This document shows, one piece after another, positions 1-11,500 of a stretch of DNA of 64,000 bases. The notes below the pieces were generated by a model that was given only the letters and a program-made list of their open reading frames with translations, was not told where the DNA came from and did no database searches. Each line of letters opens with the position of its first letter. Positions within the stretch are counted from its first letter, which is position 1. The position numbers were made by a program, and so were the translations under genes. The DNA is from Monocercomonoides exilis (taxonomy: Eukaryota; Preaxostyla; Oxymonadida; Polymastigidae), in contig LSRY02000019.1 in assembly GCA_001643675.2 (NCBI GenBank), positions 62,001-126,000 of the forward strand, given 5' to 3'.

Positions 1-3000
1 CCTCATCAAATGAAAATGGCTCACAAATTGAGACATCCTTATTCTTCCCTTCAAAGTGGAGTGACACTGCCTTCAAAATAGTCGAACATGGAGACGCTTC
101 ATATCCGCACATCGAAAAATCATGGCCCAAAGATCCTCCCACAAACGCTGGAGCTGAAAAGTTGTTCCACAGATACACCACCAGCGGGATGGCAAATGTT
201 TCATTCAGCGTTGATCTCTCAAATCCATTCAATTTTGTGAAATCATTCAAATCAACTCCAAAGCTGATCGATTCTCTGTTAATCACACTCGAAAGATCAT
301 GTGCGTTGATGAAGATTTCTTTCCCCTCTCTGGCATCACATTCAGAAAATGAAACATCCCTCAAAACGAATGACTGCGCTCCTTCAGCCAGATGAAGATA
401 AATCCCTCCTCCATATCCGCACTCTCCATCTGCCGTTTGTGTTGCCTTGCAGCTCTCAAGTTGCAACAAATTACTTTCATCATTTGAAGTTTTTGTTCTC
501 AGAAGGGAAGTATCTGTGATGTTTCCCACAGTGAATGATGATCCTTCATTCATCAAAACCCACAACCCTCCTCCATTTCCTCCATTGCTCTCACACCCGC
601 ACATTGTTCCTCCAACAATTTCAAGAGAACAATCTCTCCCAAGTGTGCATTCCACTGCTCCTCCATCTCCTCCATCCCCTTTGAATCCACTCATCGTATT
701 GTTCAACAATTTCACTGACTTGGCTGAACTTGTGGAAATCACTCTTATTGATCCTGATGGCAAATCTGCTGGCGATGCTGCTTTCACTGAAAGTGTTGAA
801 TCCTCTATTGTGATGGATGCTCCATCAGCAACTCCAAATAAGACACTCTGTGTTTCAGAGTTAATATCCTCAACACTCATGGAAGTGAATGTGCCATAAA
901 CACCACTTCCAACAAGGCTAATCAATGGATGATTCCCAATGGACAAAGACAACGCAGAAAACGATGAAACGGACACCTCACCTGCTGACACGGACAAAAA
1001 CACATAAGATAACGCCGACTGGGAATTTTGCAAAGAAAGTGAGCAATCTTCAAGCGAAAAGAATTGTGAGGAAGAAAAGAAGAACACTTCGTGATTTTGG
1101 AGAGCAGAAGGAACAGAGAAAGTTAGTGAACTGATATTTGCATTTGCACTGACTGTTATCATGCTTTCTCCACTTCCATCAGAATCGTCAATCACTTTCC
1201 ATCCGCTGTTTTCATCTTTTCCCCTGATTGTGTGTTTGAATGAGTCGAATATCAATTCATTTTTCACTTCAATCATCCCATCAACAACAATCTTCTTTTC
1301 CTCTTCTTGCCTCGTCAAACAATGCCTCAGACTCAGGCAGGGAAACTCAGCAAATCCACAAAGAGAATGGTCAAATGCATCAATACTGCTCACATAAATC
1401 TCATCTGGCAAAGGAATCAGATAAGCACCCAAAGGAATTGGCGTTGAGTCATCGCCTTTATCGAATCCTCGAATTTCATCCAGCAATGGATTCGAAGCTG
1501 TTAATGAAGTGATCTTCCCACTTCTTGCTGCTGATTCCAAATTCGGAGAATCAATGAAAATATCATTTCCCCACTTGGCTCTGTTTCCTTCAAATGCTGA
1601 TGAAATATGAAAGTTGGCATTTGTTTCTCTCACTTTCAGCCCAATTCCCCCTCCTCTGCCTTGAGTGGTTGAGGCATAACAGTTCTTCGCAATTCCTCCT
1701 TTCACATTCAATGAACCCCCGCTTCCCACTGCAACCATCATACCCCCTCCAAACTCAGAGTCTTCACTTCCGCAGCCATCAATGGTGCATTCTTCAAGGG
1801 TTATTGAATGTGACCCTTCACCCACACTCATCAGCGATGATCCGGTTGTTGTTCTCACAATATTGCTGAATGTGCAGTTGCCCAGGGTCAATGTTGCAGA
1901 CGATTCTTGAGGCACAGATATCAAACTTGTGGTGCTGAATGTTTGGACCCATTTCACATCTTTCATCTTCAACTCTCCTCCTTCCACCTTCACAAGTGAT
2001 CTTTGAATACTCTTTTCTTCTGAATGAGCTGCATCCATTGATATGTCCATTCTCTTCACATTCATCAATCCACTTCCTCTCACTTCAAACAACCTGCATT
2101 GTCTGTTGTTTTCAAATGAAGAATTGTGAATCACAGATAGATCGCTCACAACCAATTTCCCTGTTCCAACACAAAACAGACCCAGCCTGTTTGCCTCAAA
2201 CTTTGTTTCAATTGATGATCCAGATACTGAAGCGCCATTCACAGAAATCGTTTTTTCTCCAATATCAACTCCTTTTCCTTCCACAACTTTCCCAGAAAGC
2301 ACCTTGATTTCCTCCACAAACCCCACAATCATTTGGGAAAGGCAATGGCTGATTGTGAGGCACGCACAGCTTTCATTCAATCCGCAGCTGAATGTGTCTT
2401 TTGCATTCTCTTGACTCTCCTTCGAAGCAACAAATCTGCTTCTTCCTCCTTCATTCGGCAGCCATTCACTTTTGTCACCATCAGCATAATATCTGACTCC
2501 TTCTGTTCGTGTTGAATAACAGAAAACAACCTGGATATCTGTATCGTTATCGCAAACACATATATCATTTCCATTCGGAGCTGTGTTATTGTGGAAAAAG
2601 CAAAACCACAAAAGATTTCCATAGTGTCCATCAGCATGAATACTTACGCCTCCTCCGCGTAAATCCGAATGGCATCCTTGAAAGAGGCAGTTGTGAGAAA
2701 CAACTTTGTCCACTCCATGCCAATGAGCAAACCCTCCGCCATCGGAGCTTGTTGGGGAGTGAACGCTGCAATTTTGGAAAAAGCAATTCAAAACACAATC
2801 TTTTGTTTTTGTAGTTTTTGAACTCCAAATTCCAAGTCCTCCAGCATCATTCCCAGTCCATCCATCTTTAAACAAACAATTCTCAAAAAATACTTGAGTT
2901 GTAATTTCATAATTCTCAACGCCTGCCCCTCCATAGTCAACTGACGAGACGCAATAACACTCAACAAATGTGGAATGCTTAACAGTGCATTCCGCAATTT

Positions 3001-3916
3001 TCAAAGCATATATCCCCCCTCCTCTAGTGGAAGTCGCATTGCATTTCACAAAAGACGAATTCTCAACAGTCAGCGTCGCATTTGAATTGTCATGCACATA
3101 CAGCGCTCCTCCACAAGGCGCAGAGCATTCATTCCATTCAGCGTTCGTGAACTCAATTGTTTCTGTTGTTGAATTTCTTTCTGTATTCCTCACTTTCCGA
3201 TTCACTCTTTCATTCTGAACAAATGTGCAATTGTTGCAGTTGAATGAACCAGATCCTTCTGTTCCGCTCGCTATCCCTCCCTCAAGCACATTCATCGATC
3301 GTTCAACATCACAATCCTCCATTTTGCTTCTCTTCATCATCCACTCTTTCTCAATTGGCATCTCCTCTATTTCAATAATTTTCATTGTGATATTCGCAAA
3401 TCGACAGTTTTGAATGCATTCAAAGCCTCCTGCACCCTCTCTCAGAATGCTGCCTCCACTCCCACAAAATACAACATTCTCAAACTCACTGTTTCTCACA
3501 AACAACGAAGACAAACCTCCTCCTTCCATCCTCACCACGCTCCCCATCATTCCACATTCCTCACCATTCCCAACACCCAAAGTCGTGTTTATCAGCCAGC
3601 ATGTTCCTCCATTCCTCACAAAATGACCATTCCACTCGTTCTTTCTCACAAACACACTCCCCTCAACCAGCAGTAATGATCCTGCTCTTATTTCAATCAT
3701 CACACAATTATCTGGCTTTTCAAGCAATATCCCTTTCATTTCAACTGACGAGTTGTGCATTTTGCAGAACATCCGAACAACACTTCCCTTCTCCAAAATA
3801 CCACTCTTCTCCACGCCAGGAACACAGAAAGCATCATATCCATTATTCCGTTTATCGTTTTTGTCTTTGTCGCAAACAGCCGAGAGCAAAGACACAAGAA
3901 AAGCAAAAAGAATCAT
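1..3916 (-). CDS. Secreted beta-helix (pectin-lyase-like) surface protein, 3' end outside the window
   Basis: Read on the minus strand from the ATG at 3916-3914, the frame stays open without a stop to position 1 (1305 codons), so the gene continues past the left edge. An in-frame stop lies a few codons upstream, which supports this start. The first residues (MILFAFLVSLLSAVC) look like a signal peptide. The rest consists of short beta-strand-like units with Gly-Gly-Gly turns, Cys pairs and recurring patterns such as GGGL, NGGNGGG and YGGGIYL. This is the look of right-handed parallel beta-helix proteins (pectin lyase fold, POMP-like). Such proteins are usually secreted or surface-displayed and may bind glycans or host surfaces; that role is an inference. 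No intron is seen. No membrane anchor is visible in the part present, and the missing C-terminus could hold one. The plus-strand ORFs across this region are shadows. Confidence 0.85.
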   Translation of the reverse strand, partial: MILFAFLVSLLSAVCDKDKNDKRNNGYDAFCVPGVEKSGILEKGSVVRMFCKMHNSSVEMKGILLEKPDNCVMIEIRAGSLLLVEGSVFVRKNEWNGHFVRNGGTCWLINTTLGVGNGEECGMMGSVVRMEGGGLSSLFVRNSEFENVVFCGSGGSILREGAGGFECIQNCRFANITMKIIEIEEMPIEKEWMMKRSKMEDCDVERSMNVLEGGIASGTEGSGSFNCNNCTFVQNERVNRKVRNTERNSTTETIEFTNAEWNECSAPCGGALYVHDNSNATLTVENSSFVKCNATSTRGGGIYALKIAECTVKHSTFVECYCVSSVDYGGAGVENYEITTQVFFENCLFKDGWTGNDAGGLGIWSSKTTKTKDCVLNCFFQNCSVHSPTSSDGGGFAHWHGVDKVVSHNCLFQGCHSDLRGGGVSIHADGHYGNLLWFCFFHNNTAPNGNDICVCDNDTDIQVVFCYSTRTEGVRYYADGDKSEWLPNEGGRSRFVASKESQENAKDTFSCGLNESCACLTISHCLSQMIVGFVEEIKVLSGKVVEGKGVDIGEKTISVNGASVSGSSIETKFEANRLGLFCVGTGKLVVSDLSVIHNSSFENNRQCRLFEVRGSGLMNVKRMDISMDAAHSEEKSIQRSLVKVEGGELKMKDVKWVQTFSTTSLISVPQESSATLTLGNCTFSNIVRTTTGSSLMSVGEGSHSITLEECTIDGCGSEDSEFGGGMMVAVGSGGSLNVKGGIAKNCYASTTQGRGGGIGLKVRETNANFHISSAFEGNRAKWGNDIFIDSPNLESAARSGKITSLTASNPLLDEIRGFDKGDDSTPIPLGAYLIPLPDEIYVSSIDAFDHSLCGFAEFPCLSLRHCLTRQEEEKKIVVDGMIEVKNELIFDSFKHTIRGKDENSGWKVIDDSDGSGESMITVSANANISSLTFSVPSALQNHEVFFFSSSQFFSLEDCSLSLQNSQSALSYVFLSVSAGEVSVSSFSALSLSIGNHPLISLVGSGVYGTFTSMSVEDINSETQSVLFGVADGASITIEDSTLSVKAASPADLPSGSIRVISTSSAKSVKLLNNTMSGFKGDGGDGGAVECTLGRDCSLEIVGGTMCGCESNGGNGGGLWVLMNEGSSFTVGNITDTSLLRTKTSNDESNLLQLESCKATQTADGECGYGGGIYLHLAEGAQSFVLRDVSFSECDAREGKEIFINAHDLSSVINRESISFGVDLNDFTKLNGFERSTLNETFAIPLVVYLWNNFSAPAFVGGSLGHDFSMCGYEASPCSTILKAVSLHFEGKNKDVSICEPFSFDE

Positions 3917-4828
3917 TGCTCCAAAGATGATTATGGGTTTTATGAACCCATATTTTTATGATATCCCATTAACAAACCAAACTTCAAAAACTATAATTTC
4001 CTTCACTGCTTCCATTTTTGAAATTCAATTCTCTGTCTTGTTTTCCATTTTTCAGATTCATTCTATTTTTATTAATTTCAAGAAACTGCCATCTTCAGCA
4101 AATTCTATGGTTGGTCTTTATTTTTCTGATTCATGTCTTCCCCATCTTTTTTGCTTGAATGAAATTTCTCATCCCCTCAGCTCTTTTTTCGTGATAAGGC
4201 ATTTTCATAGAATTGTTCATTTTCATTCTGAATCTCAATGTTTTCTTCCTTTGATTTCATCGTCTCCTGAAAATGCAAATGGAGAAAAAATATCTAAAAA
4301 AAAATGGAGAAAAAATATCAATCAAAAGAAAAAAGTGAAAATACAAATTCCAAAAAATTAATCTGAATTCTATTAATTTCTGCATTGTTGCTTTTGCTTC
4401 ATTCATTGGCATTGCTTCAAACCTTAATCACACTTCCAAATTCGCCTTTTTCAGTTGCTCTTTCCATGGGAAATCTTTTTTTCCTGTTGCACAAAAGATA
4501 AATTGATTTTTGCAGAAATGTTCTCTCAATTTTCTCTTTTCCTGTTTTTCAACATTTGCCATCTCTTTCAATCCTATTCTTGCTCTCTTCAATTTTGTAT
4601 CAACTTATTTTTGTAATCTTCCTCTTTGATCTCTTTATTTTTATCAATCAATTTTTGCGTTTTCCTGATTTTTCAGATTGACCGTCAATGTTTTAATCAA
4701 CCTCATTTAATGAGAATTCTCCGAATTCATTACGATGTTAATTTTCTTTTACGAATAATTCTTCCTGCCGCTTCAAAGACTTCTCGATTCATCCTCTTTA
4801 ATTTATTCTGCAAATTATCCATCGCTTT

Positions 4829-4829
<1 letters not shown>

Positions 4830-4876
<47 letters not shown>
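4830..4876. repeat. Poly-T tract, 47 nt
   Basis: An uninterrupted run of T read directly from the sequence, in the spacer upstream of the beta-helix gene. Runs this long are prone to length errors in sequencing, so the exact length is uncertain. Confidence 0.9.
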
Positions 4877-4879
<3 letters not shown>

Positions 4880-5622
4880 TTGTTGAGATTTGAGTTCACA
4901 ACTGTGTGAGGTGAAATATTTGTGAGTTTCTGCTTTTAACAGCCAAAATAATCCATTCATTGATTACTGAAAAAAACATCTTTGAATGCAAATCACAAAA
5001 TATTTCAAAAAAGAAAACCTCAAGCCTCCAATTCCTTTGGCATTTCCGTTGTTTTAGTTCTGGGGTCTGTTTTCCATTCGCATTCCAAGTCTTGCATAAA
5101 AATCATTTCTTTTGCATTTTCAAGTTGATTTCAGCCTTTCTGAGTTAAATGAATTTTGTTTTTTTAAAAAAGCTATTGATAAAGAAAGCAATATTGCTAA
5201 ATAAGATTATTTTTCTCTTGCATCGCTTGGAATGGACTTGAGTGAATCATTTTTTGAAAACAAGCCATTAAGTTATTGATATCATAAGGCTTTGGTATAA
5301 AAGTGGAGGTTCTGCAAAATTACAAATTATCAAGCATGAATGAAAATGTATAAAGCCAGCTTTGTAACATCTGCCTTCAAAATGGGTCATTTTCTGTTGG
5401 CATCAATAACTGAAACAAACTTTTAAATCGAATTCAGTCACGTGAAAATGAAAAATAAATGATTGTTTGCGCAAGCTCCATTTTGAAACATTCCTTTGCA
5501 AATTCATTAAACAAGGAAAATGAAAATGATATAATGCTGGAAAAATGATATTATTATGGGGCAATTGTGTGTTCAAGAAAAAATGATTTAAAAATATTTA
5601 AATAAAACGTTTTAAATATTTG

Positions 5623-5641
5623 TAAATAAATAAATAAATAA

Positions 5642-5681
<40 letters not shown>
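5623..5681. repeat. TAAA microsatellite followed by a poly-A tract
   Basis: About six copies of TAAA run directly into 38 consecutive A (5644-5681). It lies about 440 bp beyond the stop codon of the GOST gene. An A tract next to a TAAA repeat could be a retroposed tail, but no retroposon body was recognised beside it. Confidence 0.85.
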
Positions 5682-5684
<3 letters not shown>

Positions 5685-6120
5685 TGGTAAAAAAGATTCA
5701 ATAATACGATTCTCTATTTATTCTTTGTAATATATCAAATAATAAATGATTGAAAGGACAAACATTAAAACTAGCAAACAAATAATAATCTCTTGAAAAT
5801 TCTTGAAAAATGTAAAAGAAATTCTCAGACGGATAATTCAGTGGAATGTTGATTATAAAAATTCAAAAAAAGTTTACAATAATGCAAGCAATGGTAGTTT
5901 AAAAAAAAAAGGAAACGTATGCATAGTAATGATATGTTAACATTTCGATGAATTCCACTAAGATTAATGCAAAAAACTTTTCAAAAAATAGTCTTTTTGA
6001 GCAGGAAAAACCAATCAAATAAAATCATATCATTTTTGATTGGATCTGGATTTACTCATCGCTGTATCAATTTTGATTCTAAGAGTCGGTATATAAACAT
6101 TCAATACAAAAAACATTTTC

Positions 6121-7944
6121 TCATTTTTCGTTTGTTGCAGTAACGATAATTCCTGATGGAATTGATACAACAAGAATCGGAGGTATTTCAAGTTGGTCAA
6201 TAAGTTCAATATGCTCTGATAAATTCCTCAAATTATCCTCCTGCTCATCAAACAACGAATCTTCACTTTCATTTGTGCTGTTTGATTCATCCTCTTCTGA
6301 ACTATCATTTTCGTCATTTTCATTATGCTCCTCAGCATTCTCTCGAATATTTCTTCTTCTGTGATGTTCCTGGTGCTCATGCACAATCTCGTCTCGCCCT
6401 TGTTCCGGTGTCAGTTCGCCCATTAGCATCAGTATGTGCAAGAGTGGATTGATCTCTCTCATCTCATGCTGCTCTCTTTCCCTCTCGTTTTCTCCCGCAT
6501 TGTTTCTGTTCCTTCTCCGATTCCTTCCGTTCTGCGTGGCAAAGTCACCAAATAGCAGCCCGTTTTGCAATCCAGCAGCAGGAGAATTCGTGTCTGTCTG
6601 CCTTTCTATGTCAATGTCAATCTCATCCACAAGTGCTCTTCTCTCTCTTTGCGTTAGTCTTCTTTGCTGACGACCCTGGTGCCTCCTCTCTGTTGTATTT
6701 CTGGTTCTACCATTTTCATCCCCTTCGTCATCGTTGCCTTCTTGCTCACCGTGAATCTCATCCAAATCTTCTTCTAAGCCTAACAATTCCTCAAAGTGTA
6801 CTGCTTCTTCCACTCTTCTTTCTTCCTCTTGTGAAAGCACTCTCAAATATAGTCCGTTCTTTTTCGCCCTAAAGCTGATTCTGTTCATGAAAGTAACGTG
6901 GTTAAGGTCAATCCCTTGGAACAGGTTTGTTTCGCCTCTTTCCCCGCCATGCTGATTAGCATTAGCATTAAAAATTGCGGCTCGTCTCCTTCGCTCAGCA
7001 ATTGCATTTCTCAGCTCTGTTTCTCCAGCCTTTCCAAATGAAATGATGTCGAAGAAAATCGAGCAAAGCACAATTGTTGTCAAGTCTCCAAAGTCGTCCA
7101 TAATAAGTGTAATGAATCCGAGTGGTTGTGGAAGTGCAATGAAGAATATAAGATATATGCACCGAACGGCTGCATACACAATAAACACAAACTGAAGCCT
7201 GGAAAAGAATGTTAGCCGATTGCGGAAAGGAAGGGAGAAACTCATTGGGTGAAGTGGAGAAAGAAGAAGTTGATTCTGCAACGCAGTTTTGTTTGTCTTC
7301 ACGTTGGAGAACCAGTGATATGTAAGAAGAAATAAAATGATTATAAGAGCAATAAATGTCATTTTGTCGTAGAATATCATCATCATTCGAAAACCCATCG
7401 ACGCAAGAGATACAATCACAATTGCAGCCCATGATGTCTTTTGGGTTTTTCTGTGTGTAACAGATGATCCCAGAGCCCCAAGCCATAGGAATACAATTGG
7501 AATTACACATCCAATTGATGTTACAATCTCTAACAATATGCGGAACCATAATGGTCGTTCACGTCGGTAAAGCGGAATCGTATCAATGCTCAATGCACGT
7601 AATAATGAAGAGATGACATGCACGATGCACATGCATATTTGCGTCCAATGCAATATGCATCCAACTTCAAGTGAATGAAAAAAAATCACACGAATAAGAC
7701 TATAAACTGTCAACAACGCCCAAATCCCTGTTGATGCATAATAATAAATAGGAAGCGGAATTTCGTAAGAAGGGATATGCACGCTGCCAGGATTAAGAAA
7801 AGATCCACTCACAGACACCCTTCCGGAACGAAGTTCGCAATTTGACAAAGCAATTGTGTACTGATTGTTATCTGGAATAGGAAGGTGATAGTTGCCAGAA
7901 GATTTTATGTCCAATAAAGATAATTTTTGTTTATATTTGGGCTC
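6121..7944 (-). CDS. GOST-family seven-transmembrane protein (GPR107/TMEM87/Ptm1-like) with acidic tail; 5' exons not resolved
   Basis: GOST proteins are Golgi or endosomal proteins with a luminal domain followed by seven membrane helices, and they act in membrane traffic. The segment before the first helix has the family pattern: YTIALSNC, then VSVSGSF, then LNPG, then EIPLPIYY. About seven hydrophobic helices follow to roughly residue 300, then RNAIAERRRRAA. The last ~270 residues are hydrophilic, rich in Glu/Arg/Asn and presumably cytosolic, longer than I expect for the family. The open frame begins at a TTG codon (7914) with no suitable ATG, so it is an internal exon. It extends in frame to an AG acceptor at 7945-7946. 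A possible upstream exon (8085-8002, donor GTTTGA at 8001, 57-nt intron) joins in phase but has no signal peptide, so further 5' exons are likely. Family assignment rests on pattern recall. Confidence 0.7.
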   Translation of the reverse strand, partial: EPKYKQKLSLLDIKSSGNYHLPIPDNNQYTIALSNCELRSGRVSVSGSFLNPGSVHIPSYEIPLPIYYYASTGIWALLTVYSLIRVIFFHSLEVGCILHWTQICMCIVHVISSLLRALSIDTIPLYRRERPLWFRILLEIVTSIGCVIPIVFLWLGALGSSVTHRKTQKTSWAAIVIVSLASMGFRMMMIFYDKMTFIALIIILFLLTYHWFSNVKTNKTALQNQLLLSPLHPMSFSLPFRNRLTFFSRLQFVFIVYAAVRCIYLIFFIALPQPLGFITLIMDDFGDLTTIVLCSIFFDIISFGKAGETELRNAIAERRRRAAIFNANANQHGGERGETNLFQGIDLNHVTFMNRISFRAKKNGLYLRVLSQEEERRVEEAVHFEELLGLEEDLDEIHGEQEGNDDEGDENGRTRNTTERRHQGRQQRRLTQRERRALVDEIDIDIERQTDTNSPAAGLQNGLLFGDFATQNGRNRRRNRNNAGENEREREQHEMREINPLLHILMLMGELTPEQGRDEIVHEHQEHHRRRNIRENAEEHNENDENDSSEEDESNSTNESEDSLFDEQEDNLRNLSEHIELIDQLEIPPILVVSIPSGIIVTATNEK

Positions 7945-8001
7945 CTTTTTATTTAAAAATGGAATTTCAATGAAAAAACAATATAAATGTAAATGTCAAA
8001 C

Positions 8002-8561
8002 TTGGAGGTCTCTCATAAACACAATGCATTCTTTTGTTCCATCTCGCACGTGGTGATCCATTTTTTCGAACTGTACAGTGGGCATAGAAAAAAGTGTCAA
8101 TTTCTGATTCTTATTTCTTTATACAAAAATATAACTTTCAAAATAAATAATATCTGGCAAACTGCATATCTACATGTATTTCGACAAAACCCCCTATTTA
8201 ATAAGAAAAGAGTACATTTGTTTTATCCAAATAAAAAGCAGATACAATTGTTATAAATTATTTAGGATAAAAATAAACCTCTTAAAAAACTAAAGTTACC
8301 AATAACATATAATCTAGACGAAACTGACCAACTACGTTTAAATTCTAATGAATAGCATTGTCTCAAAATTAAAAATGCTGAAACAAAGAAATACAGCATC
8401 GGTAAAACGAAAACAGAAATATTAAAAATACTATGGGAATATGAAGAATGGAATCATTATTCTTTTCAAAAATGAATGGAAGAGATCGATAAATTCTCTA
8501 AGATAATGAAGAACTTAAAAATGACAAACAAAAATTTTATATGGTTTAGAGATCATATAAC
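8002..8561. other. Divergent intergenic region, may hold 5' exons of the GOST gene
   Basis: AT-rich sequence between the minus-strand GOST gene and the plus-strand PI3K-like gene. The plus-strand frame 7993-8256 has no recognisable content and overlaps the candidate GOST 5' exon (8085-8002). The promoters of both genes should lie here. No specific promoter motif was recognised. Confidence 0.5.
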
Positions 8562-11500
8562 ATGGATTCTTCGATAATAAAGGCATTTATTGAGATGCTA
8601 AAAGCATCAAAATTGCAACCAGATCTACAGCCTTCGCATTACATTAATTTTTGGTCATTGATGAAAAATACCACAAATGCTGCAATTGTTCTTCAATCAT
8701 TGATACAAAAAGCGTGTGGAGTTCAATCTGACCAAGTTGAACAGTATCTGGCGAATGTTAAAGCGAAAAAAAAGCCACCAGAACGTGAAAAAGTCGAAGG
8801 CATGATATTTCAGTTCGTTTATAAAAAAATAAAAGAGAAAAATATGAAATGTTTTTCAAATTATTTTTCAGAAACAAAAATAGCAGCTTATTTGAATAGT
8901 GCATTTTATCTTTCGTTATTTTGCGACTGCCCCCCAACAAATGTTGAAGTTACAGAATCAATCAACCTTTGGTAAATGTTTTTTTGTTTGGTTTTCTGGG
9001 TTATATTGTTTTCCATTTTTAGGAAAGTAACAATTGGAACTTCAATGGAAGAGAAAACCGCTCATGGAGAACAGCTTGCATTTGTGTGGAGATTGTGCTT
9101 CTAGTGATATTTATAGATTTATGTTTTCAATTTTTCTTTTCAGTTCCATAAGGTTCTGACAACCTCAGGGCAAACAAGAGAAAACGTAATTTCAAGATTA
9201 TTTGACATACTTGTTTACATTCCCCTTCATAACTCTAACGCGCTTACAAGCAGTCTACGTCTCACCACACATTTTTCAAACCATCGTATGAGGAAAAAAA
9301 TGATGTTTTGATATTTTGAGATTTAATTTCTTTTCTTTAAAAATATTTAATGTCAGACATTGTCCTTCTTGTGATGATTTATTTGCTGCGTTGCACGAAT
9401 TTCCGGAGTTTTGGAGGGGATGCGTTTGGTGGTGATGCCCAACTGAACCTGTCAGTCATGAAAAAGAGTGAGGCTCCCCAAGCAGAGTCTTCAAGCACAG
9501 AAAGCGGAAAGCCACAGCAGTCACATGCACACGAGCCGATCGAAAGCGAACTGGCATTTTCAAAGCCGAAGTGGATTTCGGAGGCGTCGGACGTGATGGA
9601 AGGGTGGATGGCGTCGTCGTCTTCGCCGCTTTTTGACTCGCCGTTCTACAAAGAGTGGCAGAGGAGAGACATCCTGGCAGAGGAGCAGCGGAAGAAGGCG
9701 AAAAAGAAGAAGGAAGAGCAGCGTGGGAAGGAAGAGAAAGCAGCAGGCGAAGGCGACGAAAAACGAGAGGCAGATTCTGCGAGTGTTGGGGCTGAGGGAA
9801 AAGGCAGTGTCAATGAAGGAGCTAATATTGCCAGCACTTCTCTTTCTACCAGTGCTTCAGGTTCTGCGGGTTCTGATGCAAATGATACAGACACACAGAA
9901 CAATGCTGAAGCTAATAAGGAAGAGATGGGCGAAGCAAAAGAAGCCACTCAAACTGATATCAAAACAGACTCACAGCTCAATTCATCTGCTGAATCAACA
10001 GAGAAAGCTGCGGAAACAGACAAAGAATCATCTTCAGCTGTATCAGAGCAGACGAACTGTTCGACTGATACTTCAATTTCATCGTCTCAAGAACAGTCTC
10101 AGAGTGGAGAATCAACAGCTGCTCAGCAACCTTCTTCATCTGCTGAACAAAAAAGTGCAGAATCAGAAACATCTTCAAGCCATTCTTCCTCTTCCAACGA
10201 CGAAAACACGAAAAAAAGTGATAGCTCCGAATCCAAACTGGAGCAAGAAGCAGAATCGCAGTCGTCCACAGACAAAGACACATCAGATCAGAATGTTCCA
10301 CCGCCGTGCTACACAACTCTTTCTTCTCTTCCTCCACACGCAAGTGCTCAGCCGTCCATTTCACTCCTCCGCAAAGTGGTGTGGCAGAAGATGCAGCTGT
10401 CGTCCCGCCTGCTGCAGCACATCTCTGACCTCTTCCTCCTCCCCAACATCTCCGAGCGCATCCTCTCTCTCTGCCTCTCTCTCCGCCACCTGCTCCTCAC
10501 CCGCTGCCCAGCTGCTGACCCCATCTCCCTCCTCTCTCTGGCTGTGCACTTGAGGCCGTTTGTGCTGCAACCGCATCCTGTTGGTGGAGTGGCAAGGGAC
10601 ACATTGACGGTGGTGCAGGAGGAGCTGTGTGTGACAGGGATGACAGCGATGAAGGCGAAGTACACTGCACTCTGCGACGAAGAGGAGAGAGTGAGGAGAA
10701 TCGCAGGGAAAGAACAGAGTGGAGGAGGAAGAGGAGAAGGAGAAGGAAGAGAAGGGAGAAGAAGAAGAGCAAGCTCAGCAGATAGAAATAGCAGAGACAC
10801 AGAAGTGACTAAGCTGAGCCGCAGCAACAGCAAAAGCAGCTGCAACAGTCTGAATCAGCCACAAATGACAGAGAATCCAACAGAATCGCAAAATGAGCTT
10901 ATTCTTCGTGAGAGCATTCCAACAGACATCCGCCCGACCATTCCAGTTGTGACATCTGACTTTGCTCTGCAGCATCCGATGGCATCTCTTGTGCTCACAC
11001 AGTCAACACGCTCTGTGCACCACCACAAGAGACAGAATAATAATAGTAATAGTTATAATAATAGGACAAGTGCAGAGGGAAAGGGTAACACACAGGAGAG
11101 TAATCTTTCTGCTGTTAATTCACCTGTGGGAAAGAGGATTGCTTCTGGCAGTTATTCTCCAATTGTGTCATCAATATCATCATCATATTCATCATCATCA
11201 TATTCATCATCATCATATTCTTCTTCTTCTCTTTCATCCACCACTCCTCCTTCGATAGTCCCTCCTCGCCCACCAATTGAAGTGCTTGTCTCATCCTTCC
11301 TGGCTGACATCATCAACTGCTACATCCCCCTCAACTTCCCTTCTCCTGCTGCTGTCTCTGCTATGAATCCGACTTCTTCATCTGAATCTTCTGAGTCTTC
11401 TGACACATCTTCTTCTTTTTCCTCTTCTTCCTCTTCCTCCTCTTCTGATTCGTCTGGTTCTGCTTCTGATTCTTCTTCTGATTCTTCTTCCGATACTTCT

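Larger units (their letters stand above)
3917..6120. other. AT-rich spacer with long homopolymers
   Basis: No convincing gene is seen on either strand. Short open frames at 3753-4361 and 4626-4886 are antisense to, or beside, the beta-helix gene and show no recognisable domain. The spacer holds a T run (4830-4876) and, further right, a TAAA tetranucleotide repeat leading into an A run (about 5623-5681). It should contain the upstream region of the beta-helix gene and the 3' end of the GOST gene. Confidence 0.7.

Noticed and set aside
162-4361. Numerous plus-strand ORFs between 162 and 4361
   Set aside because: They are antisense to the continuous minus-strand beta-helix frame or lie just beyond it, and show no domain or codon pattern of their own.
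4830-4876. Telomere or centromere tract
   Set aside because: It is a plain T run, with no telomeric unit repeats and genes on both sides.
9102-9104. In-frame TAG in the PI3K-like gene taken as a nonsense mutation
   Set aside because: It lies in a 60-nt segment bounded by GT and CAG. Removing that segment keeps the frame and the downstream similarity.
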